From the NCBI GenBank assembly GCA_027574665.1, contig CM050653.1, forward strand, positions 12,546,664 through 12,610,663: 64,000 bases of DNA, in the 5' to 3' direction. Every line of letters begins with the position of its first letter. The first letter of the stretch is position 1. The notes beneath the pieces are model-generated. The model was not told the DNA's origin, made no database searches, and saw nothing but the letters and a program-made list of their open reading frames with translations. Made by a program: the position numbers and the translations under genes. Source of the stretch: Rhynochetos jubatus (Eukaryota; Chordata; Aves; Eurypygiformes; Rhynochetidae). Of the stretch, positions 12,301-25,600 are shown piece after piece.

Positions 12301-15300
12301 GCAGCTAGATTTTTGCACAGTGATTTCTCTTACCACACAAATTGATGCATATATGTTACTTTTTACTAATATTTATATAAAACATATTTATACAAAGTCA
12401 GTATTGGGTATGGTTTGACCACACTAACAGCATTGATCAACTACTACTTTTCAGAAGTGATTAAATTAATGAAAACTAGTAATCTTATAAAATATATTTT
12501 TAAATTGGTGTTTCCCCTTGTACCAGCAATATTAAATATTTGGTGACATACTCCACATGAACATACTGTATTTTCTTACCCATTAGCCTTTATTTGTCAT
12601 TTCTTAATTGCAAATTGATGAAGAAAGAGAGTAAAGTGACTATTTCTATTTGGCACAACATAAGTGATGGATGGAAGTGACAGGGAAAATGAGGATGTTT
12701 GTTGCATGGCAATTGGCTTTTGTTTTATGGGGTTACATTGTTGCTTGAGGGAACCTGTAACAGAACATAAGTTTTTCTATTGCATTGATTAAATATCTGC
12801 ACAAATTTTAGAGGCTGGCTATATGTTACCTGGTGCCTACTAAGAAGCCATTTCTTTACAAAGCGCTCTTCTGAGACTGAGACTTACAACTAGAAGTGAC
12901 CAGATCTATAATGGACTTGATTGAAAGTACCAAACTGCTCTCTTGTTAAAATCTGATATGATTTTTTTTTTTTTGCATCAAATACTTTGTGGATTTTCAT
13001 CAAATGTAATTTCCCATCCTTTTTAAAAAATTGTCTAAGCAGACATTGAAAGAAAAATAAGCACTCAGAATATTTATGGAAAATAAAAAAAAAGTAAACC
13101 ATTTCAGAATTTCACAGTTACTGATTAGGTCTCATTATTTGAAAAAGTGACAGGTTATTGCTAGTCAATTAATTAATAATACATTATTCTCACTTCCTCA
13201 GGAGCCAAAAGATGCTGTCCTCAGACCCAGATCTCTTAGAGGCTCTTTGTAGAGAATTATGCATATGGAAAGGATTTTCTTCTAGGAAAACTGGAAGCAC
13301 TGTGGTTCATAAATGGAATTTTTTGTGGAATAAAACTTGGTCATATTGGGAAAACCTTAATGGAAACACTCCTGCCTTTGTAGGAACTTGCTGGTGAAAT
13401 CCTCAGGCAGACTGACTATGAAACCATACGGAGATACCCAGCAACATGTATGTTCAGGTACTGAAAGAATATTTCTCATGTTCAATTTCAACTGCCGAAA
13501 GTCTGACAGAGTTAAACACACCTTCAACTCTTTTCCTTATTTTTCTGCTTGAACTACATGATCTGAAATCTTACCGTTTGAACTTGAAACAAAGCATATA
13601 GCTAAAATGTTAATCTTTATGCTGAAAGCAAGAAGGGAAGGTATTCTAGGAAGATAGTGTGGTAATTAGTAAGATAGTAATGATAGGAAAATTATCAGTT
13701 TCTGCTATTTCTTTTAGAAATCACTAACAAGCCACAACCAAATAAAGAAATGAATGTCAGGATAAGCCACCATATGACCATATGCCTAATTGCACTGAAA
13801 GATGTGGATTAAATGCTCTTGCTATGGGTTGACTATGATAAAAATGTGGTATGGAAAAGACAGCTGGGGAAGTTCTGTTCCTCTGCTTCATGATAGGATA
13901 ATAAAATAAACAATGAAATGTAAAACTCTGTTTTAACTTAGTGAATTTATTATTTGCTTATTATAGTGACATTTTGCATTCCTCATATAGACTCTGTGAT
14001 TTGCAACACAATGCTTCAAATTGACAAAATTGATCCTCACTAGTTCATTTCTTCACCAAGTGGAGTTCTAGTGGCCAGTAATTGTACTTGAAAAACGAAG
14101 AATGAATTATGTGGAAATTCAACCACAGGAAGCTTATCTCAGTGAAACTTGGGAAAAAGTAACATACATAAATTAGGATGTACTATATCCTCAGGTAAAC
14201 TCTGTCATTCAAGTTAAGGGAAAACAGACACCTAGGAGTATACATTAATTTGTACATACCAGCAGTACCTAACTTGGTTTAGTTCTCCATGTAGACAAAT
14301 TCATAGGTGTGAGTAATGGTTCAAGATACATCCTTTTTCAACGCGAAAGCATGACACAGTCTTTTCAAACTGCTGCTGAGGTAATCCTTTTATTTTTCTT
14401 TTTTTCCTCTCCCTCAACACAAGAGTTCAAAGCTGTTCTAATTGCAAATGACCTTGAGAGAGTCTCCCTAGACAAAGAAAGGGCAAATCAAATTGCAGCT
14501 TTCATGGCATTTTCTCCTGACTTTTCTTGTGCCTAGAATTCAAATATTTTAATGTATTTTATGTAATTTTGTATTGCTTGTTATACTGAAGAGGAATAAT
14601 AACATCTACATTTCTTTCCCTTTTTTTTTTGGGTTTTTTTTTTTTTTTTTTGTTAAAAATGTAGCAGTGAATAGTAACACATACTTTGAGATCAGGTGAC
14701 TCAGTTGATAAAAGACGAGGACCATTAAAATGTATTTTAGTTGAAATTTCAAAATGTTCTGCTTTTTTCTACCTCATCTTCTTCTTAAGATCACTTAAGA
14801 GTTCTTTTTTTTTGGGGGTGGGGGGGGAGATATTATAGATTAAAGATATCAGTCGGGGGGGTCAAAATTGCCGTTATTATTCCTCGAGTTAGTTGCTTAT
14901 AATGATTAAACTTTAATGCTTTTTTCCCTTAATACTTTATTACTAGGTTTTGCCTGAAAAATTTCTTTTCAGTTTTTATCAAAAATAGTACAGTCACTTC
15001 AGAGAGCGTGTGGCAGAAATTATTAGTGGTTTGCTAGTTATTGTTAGTAAAATCTTCTTCCTGAGAAGCACTGGAGTCATGGGTTACAAAATGGGAGAGG
15101 AAATCTCTATAGGATTTTTCATGAGAACTCTTTATTTGGACGTGCTATGAGCTTCAGAAAATAACCATTTGCAAATACTAAACAGAGAAAATGTGGCTAC
15201 GTTTTCTAGCCATTTCTATGTGCGACAAGTGTGCTCCACCTTAGGGATGCCACAGTGAGCGTGGGCCCTTCACAGGGAGCTGTAGAGTACCCCTGTGCTC

Positions 15301-15431
15301 AGGGTGGCTATATCTAATGATAGGATAAGTGTCAAAGGTGAAAACATGATCTTACACACTTCTTTAAAACCACAACGTTGCAAATACTTGTGGGAGAGAA
15401 GTGACAAGAAGTGTCTGAGGCATTCCATTTT
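9391..15431. other. AT-rich non-coding DNA
   Basis: No gene or recognised mobile element. There is a pyrimidine-rich stretch at 9500-9600, T-rich runs near 14622-14651, and a cluster of G runs at 14814-14861 (5, 8 and 7 G). The remainder is AT-rich with short, unremarkable open frames. Confidence 0.65.
14814..14861 (+). other. G-run cluster, possible quadruplex
   Basis: Runs of G5 (14814-14818), G8 (14820-14827) and G7 (14855-14861) lie within 48 bp of otherwise AT-rich DNA. Long runs can be divided to supply four tracts, so a G-quadruplex is possible. No promoter or gene start is evident nearby. Confidence 0.5.
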
Positions 15432-15706
15432 CCAAAGTATCAAGTAATAAGCCAAGAGGATATGCCCTCAAGTTGTGCCAGGAGAGGTTTAGATTGGAAA
15501 TTAGGAAAGATTTCTTCCCTGAAAGGGCTGTCAAGCATTGGAACAGGCTGCCCTGTTCCAATGTGGTCACCATCCCTGGAGGTATTTAAGAGGTGTGTAG
15601 ATGTGGCACTTAAGAACATCGTTTAGCAGTGGACTTGACAGTGCTAGGTTAATGGTGGACTTCTTGATCTTAAAGGTCTCTTCCAGCCTAAATGATTCTA
15701 TGATTC
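15432..15706 (+). repeat. CR1 LINE 3' end, plus strand
   Basis: Sense-orientation CR1 3' untranslated region. Recognisable blocks include ccctcaagttgtgccaggag, agatttcttccctgaaaggg, catccctggaggtatttaag, and the tail aaatgattctatgattc. It is 5'-truncated and moderately diverged. The segment 15536-15563 departs from the expected CR1 sequence by forming a perfect inverted repeat, reported as a finding. Confidence 0.94.
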
Positions 15707-18700
15707 CCAGTAACCAGCATGACTAAGCACTTCTAGGTAGAGCAGTTTTCCCCAACTTTCTGCTCGTGATGTCACTGTAGTTTTATATTAATTTTTAGGT
15801 TACCAATCCAATTTAGGGCCACAATCCCTAAACTAACAATAGATTTATTTCTTTCTTTGATTTTACAGTTGTTCAAGAATTTTTACCTGGAAAACCAACA
15901 ACATTCCTCGTAATCTGGACCCCATGTACTGCCTGCTTACTCTCTTTATAGGTGATATTTTACTTGTTTGCTAAACAGTTTTCCTAGGTTTTGCTCGACT
16001 GACTGCTGCCACCTTTCCTGTACCCTATGCTGTGCAATAAGCTGGGAGGGCTTTGTGTTTCTAGACCGGCTCTTGAAACAACCTATTCCTTATAAACTAT
16101 ATTTTGATAAAATTGGGCTGTGCACACAGATATGTAATCCTTGTGTCCCCTACTTGCCACATTCTGTGATCCTCCCTTCAAAGTCCAAGATTGATAATAG
16201 GGCAAAACACTACAATAGAAGGGTGTCAAAGTGGAAATATTCTATTTTATGTCCTTGATACTCAAAGACTTTACATCTTGAGGGAGACCCTGAGTTGTCC
16301 TAATTCACTGGCAACTGATATCTTGGGGCAAATGTATGTTACTTACAGTCAAAGAACTCTGGCGATAAATGTGCTCTGAGGAAGAGGATATAGCTACATG
16401 GAAAGCAGTTACTGACAGATCGTTGAGTTTCACAGGCTTCTTCCTCTGCAAGTGACTAAGCATATAATGTTAAGATTATACCTGGTCAAGAGGAGGACCA
16501 CCTATAATGCTCTGATGCCTATTCCTGCTTAGTAGAAAAGTAGTAGTATATTGTCAAGAATAAATCAAGGGACTGTGTTACTGGAACAAGTAGTTCTTCG
16601 TTTTAATGCTATTTTCTTCACTGCAAGGAACACAGTGCAGAATGGACAATAAGAGAAATGAGAACATGTTTTGTCATTTTAATTCATGAAAGTTTTATTG
16701 ATTTTTCTACTACTGTTATGAAGTTTCCTGAAATTTTGGCTTTAATATGTTATTAAGGAAGAAAACAGACAATAATTTGTGACCAAACATCATATATTCC
16801 TGGTTAGGCTTCTCAGTATGTAGAATCAAAACCTGTTTTGTAAGGATTTCAGCATCACTTTAGTGAAGATTCATCCTTTTTGAACTGTTTTTGTCCTGCT
16901 CACACATGACGTAAGCTCTTTTATTCAGAAATCGCCTCCTACGATACACACTTACCAGTGACCGTAACGGGTCCTAGTCATGCTCTGCATATCCAGGTAC
17001 TATGGTAAGATGATTTACTGCTATTTCCTTTTCATTACCTAAATTCTTTTGAAGAACAAAAGGTAGATGTTATGTGATCAGAATTAGATATATCAAGGAA
17101 ATTTTAATAATTTCTCTCTTCCTGTCTAAAAAAAAAAAAAACATGTTGTGAAATTACCATTCAGGCCTTAGTGATCTAACAGAGGAAAATTCTGCTGTTT
17201 TTAGCAATAAGCAATGGCTTTCAGCATGCAGCCACATGTAATAGGAAAGAAAGACAACATTTACTATTAAATATCTGTTTTGGCTGAAGATGTGTGATCT
17301 ACAAATTGCTTTTAACAATTGCCAGAAAGTGAAAAGACAAATGAGATTCTCAGATGACAGAGCATGCCCAAGCCTCATAGCATGGTACAAGGAAAGCACT
17401 TGGATTTGTTGTGGTTAAAACATTAGTCAACAGAAGGAGTACAAATGTACTGTACACCTTACAGTAAATAAAATAAAATGAGCTTTAGCACTCACCATAG
17501 AATTAATGATTCCTCCCAGACATGCCCCCATCTCAGCTCTGCTCCTCGTGAAATTCATAGCTGTTCTCAGTTGCTGTTTATTCTACTAAATGTAGAAACT
17601 GTTTGCTGGGGATTTTGCAGACTGAATGTTAATATGAGAGCAGGTCAGAAGTGATGCCTCTTGTTAATTTAAGAGAACTGGAAGCCATGCCTGAAGTTAA
17701 GACTACTTAATTGATTGTTACTGGTTTCCAATTGTTTCCTAAATGGAAAGTCTGGGCTGAGTTTTTGAGTGTTTGCTTTGGGGTGAAATTGCTTGGAGAA
17801 CCTTATTAGCAGATTTAGAGAACAATTCAGAAATTCTTCAGAATGAGTTGCTGAAAATGTGTTATGTTTATACTTTCTTAAATTGTTTGCTACAATACAG
17901 TCCTAGAAAACAATAAGCCCCTGTAATATTTATATATTTGTGATGCCTTCTCTGAAGCTGTATCCTATAATGTGATCAGTTCACACAGTTTCAAGCAACA
18001 CTTGCTAGAATTTGGTGGATAAACCCTCAGCTGATTCCCTTTGTGCTGGGTCTGTTCCAAGCCAAGACTACATTTGCATTGAGGGTTTTCCTGCTGTTCC
18101 ACCTCCTCAGGGTGGAATGATTTCAGCTGCAGGTCTTCTGTAAGCACTGTCGCACATGCAGCAGACCTCAATGCATGTCTCAGAACCTGAGGTCGTCTCA
18201 AATGGCATTAGATACTCTATTTAGGCAACGGGATTTTACTTTAAAATCAGGTAGCTTAGTAAAACTTCTGTTTAATGGATAAGAATTAAAATAACATATT
18301 TAGAAATGAGGCATACAGAAGGAAAAATACGTCTTCAAAAGGAAAAGCAACCAAAATATACAGGTCAGGTTTAGGAAGATCACATATTAGGAACTAAACG
18401 AAATAGCACTGCATATTTATTTTCCTGGTTTTATCTGTAAGGCAGCAGAGTCAACAATCTCAGGCATTGTAGCAAACATGTTTTAAATCATTGTCTTTTT
18501 ACAAACGTGAATGTTAACAGTGTTTTATGAAAATACTTATTCTGGTATTTTTCTCTATATAGTCAGCACAGCAAGCTTGCTCTTCTAGATAATTTAATAT
18601 ATTCTAAACAAATCTGATATTGCTGAAAAAAAACCAAAACAAAACCCACAACTCAACAAAACTCAGGACGAAGAAAAAGAAGTGGAAGAAGAAAATATAA

Positions 18701-19176
18701 CCAATTAAGATTTAAAATAAAGTGAAATATTTACAATAAGATCTTTATAATTTTAATCTACAATATTTGTAAATAATATGAATTTAGAATCAAACCTTAT
18801 TAAAGGTCAAGCTTTACTGAAAAGTCCTAACTTTTATGAAATTTGATATGAAGTTAGCATATTCAAAATGCCTCTTATTCAGTTGTTAAGATCTACTCCT
18901 TAATACTGGTGGGAATCAACAGAATCCACTAGAATTTTACAACAAATACTACACTTGGCAAGAGATATTAATTTCAGTTTCTCTCTCGGAAGCATTTTAA
19001 ACCCTCTTTCTCTACCTTTATTCTCTGTTTCTTACATTTGAAATAATATTTCCTTAATGTACCTTTTTTGGTACTTTAAGGGACATTGTACAGTGGCAGA
19101 ACATCCAACTACATGGGTACTGTGGCCAAAGCATTGTCTTTGCAAGGACATCCTCTAGCCAGAACCTTCAAATCAG
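15707..19176. other. AT-rich non-coding DNA
   Basis: No gene, RNA gene or named repeat recognised. There is a poly-A run of about 14 near 17129-17142. Open frames are short and without family resemblance. Confidence 0.65.
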
Positions 19177-19653
19177 TGTATTGAGTTTATGTGGCAAGGT
19201 TTCGGTAGCTGGGGGACTACAGGGGTGGCTTCTGTGAGAAGCTGTTACAAGCCTCCCCTGTGTCCAACAGAGCCAATGCCAGACAGCAGAAGAAGCAGAA
19301 GAGACAATGTGTGATGAACAGACCACAACCCCCATTTTCTGTCCCCCTGCACTGCTCGGAGGGAGGAGGTAGAGGAATGGGGAGCAAAGCTGAGCCTGGG
19401 AAAGAAGGGAGGGGTGAGGGGAAGGTGTTTTAAGATCTGGGTTTATTTCTCATTATCCCACTCTGATTTGATTGGTAAGAAATTAAATTTTTTTTTTCCC
19501 CAAGTCAAGTCTGTTTTGCCTATGACGGTAATTGGTGAATGACCAGTCGAGCCACGAGACTTTCATTATATTTTCTCTCCCCTGCCCTGAGGAGAAGAGT
19601 GACAGACCAGCTTTGGTGCACACCTGACCTCCAGTGAGGCTCAACCCATCCCA
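19177..19653 (+). repeat. Solo LTR of an avian ERVL-type retrovirus, internally deleted
   Basis: The block reads like a long avian LTR in sense orientation. It opens tgtattgagtttatgtggca, continues with ggtggcttctgtgagaagct, and near its end has the blocks ggtgttttaagatctgg and tctgttttgcctatgacgg, finishing at tcaacccatccca. The polyadenylation region is around 19470-19490. The full-length family is, from memory, much longer in the middle. Here the early part jumps at about 19285 to the late part, so several hundred bases appear missing. Flanks atcag (19172-19176) and atctg (19654-19658) could be a 5-bp target duplication with one mismatch. No internal retroviral genes remain, so it is a solo LTR. 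Confidence 0.82.
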
Positions 19654-22600
19654 ATCTGTCTGGTTTTCCTTGCATCAACACCAGCAATGAGATATCTCCC
19701 TATCTCCTTTTATCAGGTCTGGCTCATATAGATTTTTACTGGGCTGGTAAGTTTCTCTCTATGGCCAGTTTCTTGGACATTTAGGACTTAGGCAATTAGG
19801 ACCCTAGCAAGATGCTTAGCCATGATTATGTTGGTGAGTGAATGAATAACAAAAGATTACCACTTTAAATAAGGTGCTGGTGGTGCTTCCATGCCTGCTT
19901 TCCTCAGGTGCTGTGGGATAGGGCTGCAGTTAGTAGGGCTCCTGCCCATCTCCTTTTCCTGAGGGTTCTCATCTCCTTGCAGCTTCCTGACACTTGCCTT
20001 TACCCACAGTCACCTATGCCTGCTCCAGGGTTATGATGTATAGTCACCTGCTTCCAGGCTATCTCTGCATCTGGGGCTTTTGGACGCTTGTCTGAACTGG
20101 TATTTGCTGTTCATCACCTGACTCTGGAGCAGTGCTGAGTGTGCTCTGCTGCATGGCAATGACACCGGGTGACACCACTCTGGGGGAGATTGGCTGCCGG
20201 CTACGGCCACTGTGCTAATTTGTTAGTGGAAATGTCCAGAAAGCCAGATAAGGCACTGCAGACTGATTTTTTGGAAGCATGTAAGTTTAATGCACGAACT
20301 TTATGCATCTGTTTATGCAGAAGGTGGTACTGCTTGCAATATTTATAGTCTTGCTCCAAGAGCTGGCTTAAAACACACTAAAATACATAGTTTGGGTGAC
20401 CAGTTGACAGAAAAGCAGACACAGCTTCACTGGAGTTGTATTAGTTTACAGCAAAGATCTGTCTGAGGAACTGGAGAAACTAGTAAGTAGGATCCTGCAA
20501 ATAAATACCTCTAAGGTGTATTTTGGTTTCCCCAAGTCTCTGAGATAAAGGGTATCTATAACATTACTCAACAGATAAAATTAATGCCAATTGAAATTAA
20601 CATCCTCAAAGTAAAATAAGTAAGAAATCTCAAATAATTAATTATTTTCTAGGGAAATCTCAGTGATTCAAATTATTCTATAATCAGTAGCAAAACAACC
20701 TGTAACTTTTTATAAAGGACCCTTGATTATTCAAATAAATGCAGAACACCTGTAATTTTATTTTTTTTTTCTTCTCGAAAGACGTTTTGGGATGTTTTAG
20801 GCCAAAATCCATTTGTCAATGTATGTCACAGGAAAAACTTTCCCACATCATTTTGCAGCTAAGCATCTTTAGAAGCAGTTAATTCTCATCCTTGTTGGAA
20901 GACATATTGAAAATTAAAGGCACAGCAAGCTTGTTGCAGTTATCTCTTCATATGTGTTAAAAGCAAGTATACATGCGTTGAGGTTGAATTCTGGAGGCTT
21001 TTCACCTCATAAAACAATATGACGGTTACAAAGCTGCTTTTTCTCAATTCCAGACAGCATATTAAAAATCAGAAAGTATACACCTACAGGCTGTATCTTT
21101 GTAGCAGTCTCTAATCATAAAAAGTATTTTAGTTTGAGTATTTAGAAAATACCTGTCAGCATAACACTTTAGAAAAGCCATCAAAAAATGTGAAAGATGT
21201 GAAGAATCTCAGCAGGGGCTACTTGTAAATAGCAATGTAAATTGTAACAAAATAGTAGTAGACAGGCAAAATGAATAGAGATATCTATTCCTCTGAATAA
21301 TTATATTTATGCAAGTATTTAGAGGCAAACAGAGAAGTAACCTCTTTTGGAGGACTGAAAGCACCTTTGCTCAGAAGACACAAGGGTGACTAGATACTAA
21401 AGTCTTCCTTTAAAAAATATAAATAACTTGTATTTTTATTGCTGTTACCTCAGTGAGACATAGTATCTACTAGTTCAGAATTTATCATCTCTTTCATTGG
21501 GTTGTAGAAATTTGGCAGCATGCCGTAACACCATGCCCCAGCCCCAAACAGAAAACATAACATGTTACCACAACAGAATATGAGTAAAACAGAGGCTGAT
21601 GGGTGTTGGAAATGGCCCTCTCCTGCTGCAAGAGAAGTTCAGGATGGTGCAATTACTTAGTTGCTCAGCCACTAAAGGCTACATCCTCCCAAGATCAAAA
21701 TCATTACACTTTTCTTTCATTTGGTCTTGTATCATTTGTTTGTTGGGAAATAGCTTGCTGTCTGAAGATCTATTTTTCAATAAGTAGAATTGGAACACTA
21801 TAAAGTAAGAGATCCTAACCAGATTTATTTCTTTAGCTTAAATTAAACACAAATGACAAGTAAGACCCTCCACCATCTCTGCTCAGTAAAAAAAGCAGTG
21901 AAACTGCTCTGAAGCCTCTCACAGCATCTGAGATAATAAACTGAGAAGTTGCAGCTGAGTAAGGATTCAGGTGGCTGTTTAAGGACAGCAGGTGGACCAC
22001 TTCAGCTATTTTAACAGCAGGCCACCAGCAAACAGGTTGACAACTTCTCAAATTTGTGTTCCAATGGGGATATATAAATAATGTGTTACATATGATGTCC
22101 TCAGGAGGGCAGAGAGATCATAACATGGTATGTCCTATTGATGTCATCCAAGCTCTTTTGGTTATCTTAAATTTAACTCTGTAACTGTGAAATGCCAGAA
22201 TATTTTTTGCATGCTGCTTAGAATTCTCTGAGTTATTAGTATTTTGGGGTTCTAGCTATATCTTGACAACATCAACATAAAATTATGCTTTTTTCTTTTC
22301 ATTCAATTTATGCACATCAGAAAATTGATTTTTATGCTCCCAATCAGAGAACAAATTAAAGTGGTCATATTAGAGTTTACAAATTTCTGCAACATTACAC
22401 AGGCAAAATTGCTTAGTTAATTTTGAAATAGCTTGGAAACTGATTTTTAATTGTATTTGCAACTAAAATGGAGAAAGGGTGCCTGTTGAATATTTGCTGT
22501 CATTTCAGATTGTAGTCTGCAAAAAATGCTAATTAAAGCAGTGGGTCATGTCTTGCAGTGTCAAAGAGATGTGATGTTTCCCTTACTTGGAAACAATAAT

Positions 22601-25600
22601 GCTGTTGACTGCTACTGAAGTACAAATCTGACAGCTGCCAGGAAAGGGCAAGGCAGCCTCAGACTGACAAGATTTTCACTTGTTCAGTATTATGTTGAAG
22701 ACCTAAGTAAAATGAACATCCCAGGGAACAAAGGTGTCATGCTGTAATGAAACTGAGACAAAGTGTTTATAGCTCCTCCTATATAGACTAGACTTTATAT
22801 AAATGCACAGTGAGTTGCTAAATTGATTTACACTACTGAAAACATACTCATATGGGTAGTAAGTTTGCACAAGTGACATTATAAACACAGTGGGTAATAT
22901 TCTGTCAGATGCAGGGATCTGTAAATGTTGACAATATTGTCTTAAAGCCACTTATGTCTAATTTTCTCCAGGGAGAGAAAAATTCTGCAATATACAAAAA
23001 AAAAGCTCTGCTTACAGAAAATAAGCAAACAAAAACACACCCCCAAAAAATGCAAAATACCAGAGAAAAAAACAGATGTGGTATGATGTTGTTTCCTACC
23101 TTGATAGAGCTCTTGACTGTGAACTTGTAGGCAGTGGCTTGGGTTGCAGATGAACAGGGTGGAGCACTTTGGTTCCCCTTCAGATCATCCTGCTCTGAAC
23201 ATAGACACTGACATCCAGTCCTGCAACCAAGGTACAGGGCTTTGCTCAGAAAAAGCTTTGCTAGTGGTTCAGACAGCTCAGCTGCCCATCAGGAGCCCCA
23301 TTTTCCTCCACGACACCAGCTGCTAAGCAGTTTTGTTACTTCTCCCGAACATTTTCCTCTAAAGAACGGTGGTGCAAGATATCTGGCAGTGTTTGAAGCT
23401 ACAGGCCCTTAATTCCTTTGTAAGCTATACTTACAAGGAAAGAAAGCTCTGGATATGAAACCGTACACTAGAACTTTGGTTATAGATTGTGGAAGTGATT
23501 GTAAGGCAAATAAATAACAAACACAATTTTGCAAGTTCAGTTTTAGCATATGTCTATGCCAGTGGCTTATGCAATAAAGAGAAATTCTAGATCTTGCATT
23601 GACTGATGAAATAATATAACTAATGCTTCAAACGTGAATACTGTTGGGTGTGTGATATGCTCCGAGAGAAGGATACTGCTAAAGCATTTTTCTTTATCTC
23701 ACAGATATTTTTTCTTGATGTTATTTGCAACATATATCTTGGACATTTGAGAACAGAAATTCATGAATTTTCTATACTTTTTGTTTTATTTGTATGTGAA
23801 TACACTAACTTGTCATGAAACCTGGGCCATTGCTATTTGAATAGCTAGCTCTTCTATTTTCCATTGAAAAGGAAAAGAAAAAGGTGGAAGAGGGAGAAAA
23901 ATGAAGGAATATTTGTTTTGAACATAAATCTTTGATAAGAATGTTTAAATAGTGAGAAGAAGGACTGTGATTGGTTCTTATCAACCTTCACAGTACCCTT
24001 CTGTTTATGAGATATAAGTTAGAGTTTTTTACCATTAAGTCTTTCTTTCCTGAAGTTAAGGGGTATCTGAATATCAGTGTGATCTCATACTGAATTTTAT
24101 TGTTCTTCCTTACATTATAGAACACTTTAATGATTCAAATAATGCCTCTGCACTTAGTGTAATTGTGAAACAAAGTATTAAATGATCAGAAAATCTAGAA
24201 TCCACCCATGATTTCTCTAAGAATTTAGTATTCTGCAGTTCTTTGCTTTCAGATATCATCCACATCATGTGCTAACGTCATTTTGCAGTGGTCCTAAGTA
24301 AATGCAAAATCCAAGAAGCTGTCAGCCCATTTTTAGTAGAATTTTAATGCTCTTGTCCTAGTGGTATGGGAAAGATTACAACATGGTCTTAAAATGAGAA
24401 ATGTAAATACGTGGCATGTATGGAAGAAGGTGAGAAATTTCTTTATAATTTACTGCTTCTTCAAAGATATTACCTTCCTGGCAGCTAAAGACCTGATACA
24501 AAGTACACAGAAGTCAGGGAAAAATAATATAATACGGTTTAATGATTTTTCTATCAGGTCATTTTATTTCACGTGCTGTGGAAGTATTTACACTCTTTAT
24601 GAAAATTTTTGAAATTAGTAATTGTGTCCCCCAATTTTTATTTAAATCCCTTATAAGGATTCATAAAGAAGTGATGTTAGCAACTGTATCAATTCTTCTG
24701 ATAGATTTAAAATTGTTTTCTGTTCATCTCAAAGTTTCATTTTTCCAAGGAGAAAAACCAAGCCAAACTCCTTAACCTTTGCACATGATTTATAGTAAAT
24801 CAGCTGCATTGAATCTATTGTTCAAACTCAGTTTCATTTTTCTTGCTCTACGCTGTGCTTCTTGTAAGGCAATAACAGAGTTTTCTTAGGCTGATTTATT
24901 CTAGGAATGTAATTATGAAATTCCAAGTCTGCGTCCTGCACTCCCTTCTCAGGCTGTCTCACAGAAAAACCAAAGGCCCCTTTGAAACAGAAAGAAAGGA
25001 GATAAGCCAACAACAAGGCCATTTCCTCAGTGTCTGGAATGTTTTAACATCAGATCATGCCATGCAAATGAAGCCCTGCAAATACATTTTAGTGGCCAAC
25101 CAGGTAGGAAGATGACACAGGAACTGTAGGAAGCGTTCTCACCTCTGAGCTGCATGCAAAGTCAAAGTCAGCATGGTCGCCATGTACTTAGTAGACATGC
25201 TTTTGTTGCGGGTGACTGAATGAGCCATGGATTTTTCCAAGAAGACACACTCACATCTGATGTCTTAAAGAAAGTTTTTGCTCTGAAGGTTCACAGACTG
25301 GCAGAGACACCAAGTCCCATTATGCACATTGCATTCCCCTTAGAAACAGACTGTTCTGTTGCTCAGAGAAATCAAAGAGGCTAAGCTAGTTAACCAATCT
25401 TTTCAGGGCTCTTAACCATAAGCCATGTTAATGACCACTAAAAATATAACAAAGAGTTGAAGAATGAAAATCTAAGCAATATATATTAAATAGCAAAAAA
25501 CCTCCATGAGACACAATAAAGTAGAAAAATAGAAACACAATAGTTATTTTGTCCTTGATATGGGAGAGGGGAAGATGAAAGAAATATCCTGGCTAGTTAT

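Noticed and set aside
23144..23326. 60-codon frame after an acceptor-like site
   Set aside because: No family resemblance, no matching donor or adjoining exon seen; probably chance in a GC-richer patch.
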